From: Cheiracanthium punctorium
Taxonomy: Eukaryota; Arthropoda; Arachnida; Araneae; Cheiracanthiidae
Assembly (NCBI GenBank): GCA_038373885.1
Contig: JAWZYV010013163.1
Coordinates: forward strand, 868,001-932,000
DNA length: 64,000 nucleotides
Direction: 5' to 3'
Under the pieces are notes generated by a model. That model had not been told where the DNA came from. It did no database searches and saw only the letters and a list, made by a program, of their open reading frames with translations. Within the stretch, counting starts at the first letter, position 1, and each line of letters starts with the position of its first letter. The translations under genes were made by a program, and so were the position numbers. Shown piece after piece: positions 60,030-64,000 of this stretch.

Positions 60030-60262
60030 TTCCACTTTTTGGCATCTTGCTGGCGTAAGTTTTTTTCTGTTGCCCTGCCTCATCTTTAAAATTATTTGTT
60101 CGCTATTCCGTTATTTTAATTTTATTGGATTAAGTTTTAAGGTTGCTCTAGGATTGGCGTTATTTATCTCAGCCGAGTGTTTGTACTCGCCAATGTGTAA
60201 TTCTCTGCTGGCGTCATTTTCAGTTCATTCCATCTTCATTTCTTCTACCAACCCACTATCAA
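60030..60262 (+). repeat. Dispersed repeat, counterpart of 35400-35620
   Basis: Inverted relative to 35400-35620; see the shared landmarks there. A 69-codon open frame (60070-60279) overlaps it, but the corresponding frame in the other copy diverges. Confidence 0.75.
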
Positions 60263-60454
60263 CCGTTGTAATAACTTAATGCATTTAATAGTTTTTTAAA
60301 TTAAATAGTTTTAAGTATTTTAACGTCTTCTTATATTTGCAACTAAGTGTATCGAACCTGTATAATCACACAACGCCTTTTAATCTTTAATTTAAGTCTG
60401 CAACTAAATTAACTTCGTTGTAGTGGGGAACGTTGCCCCCTCCCCCCCCATGAA

Positions 60455-60540
60455 GGCAGGACGAGTTAATACCCAAGCCCAGAATAAAACCCGGACTTAA
60501 GTTGTGATAGAATGGTTCAATGCCACCTGAGCGACATTTT
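60455..60540 (-). mobile_element. tRNA-related SINE fragment, minus strand
   Basis: ACGAGTTAATACCCAAGCCC, AACCCGGACT, GTTGTGATAGAATGGTTC and CACCTGAGCG align in order with 10160-10250. Only the head-proximal part remains. The B-box equivalent has decayed. Confidence 0.6.
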
Positions 60541-60889
60541 CATAAAAATCATTGCCTGCGATTGCGGTCACGCTTTCATTCAGCGGTAAAAAAACCCTAT
60601 CAGGAGAGGGGGGCAAAGACTACTTAAAAGTATGGTTACCATGTTGAAAAGGCAAGGGAAACTACTGCATAAAAAATCCAGGGGGACAAGTGCCCCCCCC
60701 TTGCCCTATGCTGCCGGCGCCCATGTTTGCTACTATGAAAAGCAAAGCCAAATTGTTCTCGTAAATCTAGTTTATTTTAACCAAGAGTATGTGCACCACA
60801 TCTGCGTATTTCATTTTTCAATGTTACATATAAAGATTATCCTAAAATTTTTGCCTTGAATTAAATAGAAAACACAGCCTTTTTCAATT

Positions 60890-61260
60890 GCATTTTTAAC
60901 ACGCTTTTATTAGCTTCTCCTGTATGTATGTTTGTATGTTTGTATGCTTGTATGTTTGTAACCGACTCCTTTGAACTCGATTTTGACCCACTTTAAACGG
61001 TCAGATTTAATTTAAACTTTGTAGATATATCAAGAATCGATGAAAATACAATAATTTGATAAGTTTATCCCATTATCCTGATTTTAACACGCTTTTATTT
61101 ATTAGCTTCACCTGTATGTATGTTTGTAACCGACTCCTTTGAACTCAAATTTGGCACACTTTAAAAGGTCAAATTTAATTTAAACTTTTGTACATTTATG
61201 AAGAACCGGTGACAATACAATAATTTTATAAGTTTATCTCATTATCCTGATCAGGATCGC
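60890..61260 (+). repeat. Tandem ~187-bp repeat (AACACGCTTTTATTAG unit)
   Basis: Two units: AACACGCTTTTATTAGCTTC at about 60898 and AACACGCTTTTATTTATTAG at about 61085. Each is followed by CCTGTATGTATGTTTGTA, ACCGACTCCTTTGAACTC, and TTATCCTGAT-like blocks. A third partial start, TTTAACACGCTTTAATTTG, appears after the tRNA gene at about 61507. Class unknown. Confidence 0.75.
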
Positions 61261-61349
61261 CAGGATTAAATAATTTCCTCATTTCTTATCCTGATTGAAA
61301 GTAGAACACTTCCAAAGATTACAATCTTAAGAAAACTTTTTTTATTGTG

Positions 61350-61421
61350 GCCGTGATCGTATAGTGGTTAGTACATTGCGTTGTGGCCGCAATAACCCAG
61401 GTTCGAATCCTGGGCACGGCA
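61350..61421 (+). tRNA. tRNA-His (GTG)
   Basis: 72 nt beginning GCCGTGATCGTATAGTGGTT. The anticodon loop TTGTGGC has GTG at 61383-61385 and a perfect stem TTGCG/CGCAA. The T-arm CCAGG-TTCGAAT-CCTGG is perfect, and the discriminator is A after the acceptor GCACGGC. The sequence is close to the standard metazoan tRNA-His, including internal A and B boxes. A T5 Pol III terminator follows at about 61424. No intron. One oddity is that acceptor position 7 (A) faces G, not T, so the seventh pair is a mismatch. It could still function or be an early pseudogene. Its role would be histidine decoding (CAC, CAU). Confidence 0.88.
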
Positions 61422-61601
61422 ATATTTTTATATATTTTTACAAAATATCGTGATCCATCACATTATGGAAGAGTTGAGTACAAGAACATGTTAAGGCCGT
61501 TCTTTTTAACACGCTTTAATTTGTTGATTAGAGACCTATTTTTCCTTTTTAATGAGGAAGGTAGCATTTAATTGCAGGTTGATTAATACTTTGGTACACA
61601 G

Positions 61602-61755
61602 CAGGGGCGTAGCAAGAATGGGGGCTCAGGGGGCTGCTCCCCCGCGAAATGAGACCATTAGTTAGCTTACAATTTGATATTTAGCTTACAATTGAACTTT
61701 AGCTTCAAATTTGATACCCAGCCCACCCCGAAATAATATCCTGGTTACGCCACTG
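61602..61755. mobile_element. 154-bp hAT-type MITE
   Basis: Ends CAGGGGCGTAGCAAG/CTGGTTACGCCACTG. Target duplication GTACACAG (61594-61601) and GTGCACAG (61756-61763), with one mismatch. Inside, TTAGCTTACAATTTGATA-like text repeats three times. Related in its ends to the MITE at 53519. Confidence 0.88.
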
Positions 61756-61924
61756 GTGCACAGCGAAAATAAATTATCTCACAGTTTGTACTTTCCAACT
61801 TACTGTTCCTTAGTGTCTTATGAGAGATATCGAAAATTAAAAATAACTTTTAAATACATGCAGTTTTTAAAAAAAACTAAAAAAACACGCTTTTATAGCA
61901 AATTGAACTAAAAAGTGAAAAATA

Positions 61925-62265
61925 AAAATATAGTTTAAAAAAACAAAAAACACGCTTTAGTGATAAATTGACCTATCTAAAAAGCGAAAAATAATTCTTA
62001 ATATATAAATAAATTAATGAACGAATAATAGTATTATTATGAAAAAAGCGTGGGGTGCTCCATATATCAGTTCTTGAGACTATTCGATCGGTACGATCAG
62101 TACAAAAATGATACAAAAAATATAGCACTAAGCGCCCCACGCCTTTTTCACAATAATACTATTTTTCGTTCATTAATTTATTTATATATTAAGAATTATT
62201 TTTCGCTTTTTAGCTAGTTCAATTTATCACTAAAGCGTGCGTGTTTTTTTAACTATATTTTTATT
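61925..62265. repeat. 341-bp foldback
   Basis: Arms of about 150 bp (61925-62077 and 62113-62265) around a spacer of roughly 35 bp. The inner ends are AAAAAAGCGTGGGGTGCTCC and GCGCCCCACGCCTTTTT. The outer part contains ACACGCTTTAGTGATAAATT and its complement. The outer motif AACACGCTTT is shared with the tandem repeat at 60890, so the two may belong to one element family. Confidence 0.85.
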
Positions 62266-62269
62266 TTAA

Positions 62270-62525
62270 TGGAGCATAACGTATATAGTATAGGGCTATG
62301 TATGGAATAACACATCGGGCACTCTCCACGACTTTGCTGTTAGATAGAACACGTTTGTCGAAATTTTCCAGGACTATTTCGAATACATTTGGCTGAATTT
62401 CGTTGATGCGGAGTTTAGTCCTTCGCACATTCTCCTTCAAGGGTGGATGTGCGTTGGTTGACATAGAACCTTTGACTTCAAATAACCCCAAAGAAAGAAA
62501 TCCAATAGAGTTAAATCACATATTC
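62270..62525 (-). pseudogene. Tc1-like DDE transposase C-terminal remnant
   Basis: The minus strand reads DLTLLDFFLWGYLKSKV, then in a shifted frame HPPLKENVRRTKLRINEIQP, NVFEIVLENFDKRV. It matches the D-L-T-P-x-D-F-F-L-W-G-Y-x-K-x-x-V...L...I-R...I-E-I-P...V...F..R block at the end of Tc1/mariner-superfamily DDE transposases, where the second D of DLTPxD is catalytic-site adjacent. The usual GGHxxxIIF tail is decayed (ESARCVIPYI). One frameshift; the rest of the element is absent. It directly abuts the foldback. Confidence 0.78.
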
Positions 62526-62529
62526 TTTC

Positions 62530-64000
62530 CAATCATTCATCATCAAAATCATCATTCATCAAACTTTCATTATTTTTGAAATGTTGCTAGAGGGGTGCAT
62601 TTTAACCATCCCTAAACAGTCAGCTGTGAAACTTTTTTCATTTTTTGGTTGCCCAATACTAAATCAATTAATTTTCTATTTAATTCACATCTTGCGTAAA
62701 TTTCGGGACATACTTTGTATGCAGTTAAAAAAACGAAAAATTGAATGAAATAAAATTGTAAGAATAAAATGTAAAAACTTTTCCGGAGAAACTTCATTCA
62801 ATAATATTTTTACGTACCTAACAAGTTAGTGAGACTGAAAAATTACCGAACATTCTATACTGCAATTTCATATGTAAATATACCTTTGCCGTGAATATTT
62901 ACTAGACGTGTGCGTAGATAATTTGGCTGAATATTGTATGATATAGGTTAATAAAATGCATTCCAGTGTTTGCTTTTCATCTAATTAGTATGATAAAGCA
63001 CCACAAGAGGCAATTTATAGAAAGTAAATTGCATACCAGATGAAAGATTCGATATCTGCGGGCATTCGTAATAGATTATGCAGTAACAGTTACACGGCTT
63101 TTTGTCGCTTCTTCGTAAATTGTTTCACTGCAACAATTTGTGCATCGTATGGAAACTGATAAAGTGATTCTTAATAAAGCTAACTATGTTTATTATTGCT
63201 CGTTGTATCTAATTCACTTTTCGACTTTGAAACAGTTTCTTTGCAAATCTACTTACTGCATGAAATTGTAAGGGAGAAAACACATGAAAGACTATTTTTC
63301 TATTACTTGATACCAAGTGTTAGATAATTAAAGAGAGTCTGAAAATAGTTACTAACTTGAAGGGTTGGTATAAAGCATTTCAAGACGACGTGGCATAGGC
63401 ATAAAAAAAAGAAAAGAAACAACAAAACTGTTTCGGATGTTGCGATCTCCATTAATTTTGGTAGAGAACCCCCCCTCTCCCTTCAACCTGTTCTCTACCG
63501 TTGTTAGAAAGTTTCAAGCGTCTAGATTTTCTTTTCGGCAACTAGATAAATAATCGCCACCGTTGTATCTGTACAAGGATAATAGGGAATACGTTAACTG
63601 TCTGTTAGGAAATATTACATATATATATTTAAATATATATATATATATATTAAATTCGAAAGTGTTATAAAAACAATAACTTTGTTTAAACCGTCGTAGA
63701 AATGAAGAATGCCCGTACATTTTACATAGTACAGAGAATTCACTCTTCTTTGCATCATGCGAAACGCAAGCACATTCTATGTTTGGTATTATGTGTGTTT
63801 ACACTTTTTTCTTTTTTATTCGCTTTTAATACCAGACTTTTGAGTGTTTTTTAACATGAGTGGCAAAACAGTTTACCGTCCATGCATTCTACAGGATTTA
63901 ACTTTCCTGTTCGAAAATAAACGCTAATAATCTCGAAACAGACAGCCATAATGTCATCATTCTGTCGACATTGCGACAAGAATATTATCTCCCTCGGCAT
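62530..64000. other. No recognisable feature
   Basis: AT-rich to the window end, with a (TA)n tract near 63617-63652. Short open frames only. Confidence 0.4.

Noticed and set aside
60632..60859. 75-codon ORF near CCCCCCCTTGCCC
   Set aside because: The C-run and CCGGCGCCCATG sequence look like a decayed hAT end, but no partner end or target duplication was found, so I list neither a gene nor an element.

Overview
This is an AT-rich, gene-poor stretch of a eukaryotic nuclear genome that is packed with decayed transposons. No open reading frame exceeds about 130 codons, and none reads as an intact host gene. The only confident functional host gene is a tRNA-His (GTG anticodon) at 61350-61421. 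One short minus-strand ORF (32021-32275) has protein-like composition and could be an exon or gene fragment, but I cannot name it. The mix of mariner-type and other Tc1/mariner-superfamily transposase remnants, Helitrons with a PIF1-type helicase end, many hAT-type MITEs with 8-bp target duplications, and TTAA-flanked piggyBac-like MITEs fits an arthropod. A chelicerate such as a spider is my best guess, from general familiarity and not from a diagnostic gene.

Layout. 1-12.5 kb: four copies of one TTAA-flanked MITE family, a mariner N-terminal remnant, a hAT MITE with perfect target duplications, a foldback repeat, a minus-strand tRNA-related SINE and a minus-strand Helitron. 13.0-15.9 kb: a 2.9-kb element with ends CCCTAATAGCACA and dense GTCAC/GTGAC arrays at both ends. 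16-18.6 kb: two Helitron 5' ends and a mariner C-terminal remnant. 18.6-31.9 kb: the most structured region. It holds two inverted copies of a composite, three-layer nested transposon and a 3.1-kb near-identical direct duplication (19580-22684 and 26693-29799). The left breakpoint of the second copy falls exactly on the terminus of a hAT element. Between the two copies lie a Helitron helicase remnant and a Helitron built from nine units of about 156 bp. 32-40 kb: the unassigned ORF, hAT elements, a dispersed 0.5-kb repeat and a mariner C-terminal remnant. 40.4-43.0 kb: a 2.6-kb palindromic element with arms of about 1.2 kb. 45-53 kb: mariner remnant, a three-copy TIR family, a near-perfect short palindrome, a short TIR element with a DUF4817-like transposase N-terminus, and a 2.6-kb minus-strand Helitron with two nested 3' ends. 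53-64 kb: hAT MITEs, a second copy of the 156-bp-repeat Helitron, the tRNA gene, a foldback and a Tc1-like transposase C-terminus.

Nothing here forms an operon or pathway. The elements relate to each other by nesting and duplication, and their target duplications, shared insertion sites and one empty site let part of the insertion order be reconstructed. Coordinates of repeats without clear termini are approximate, since all comparisons were made by eye.
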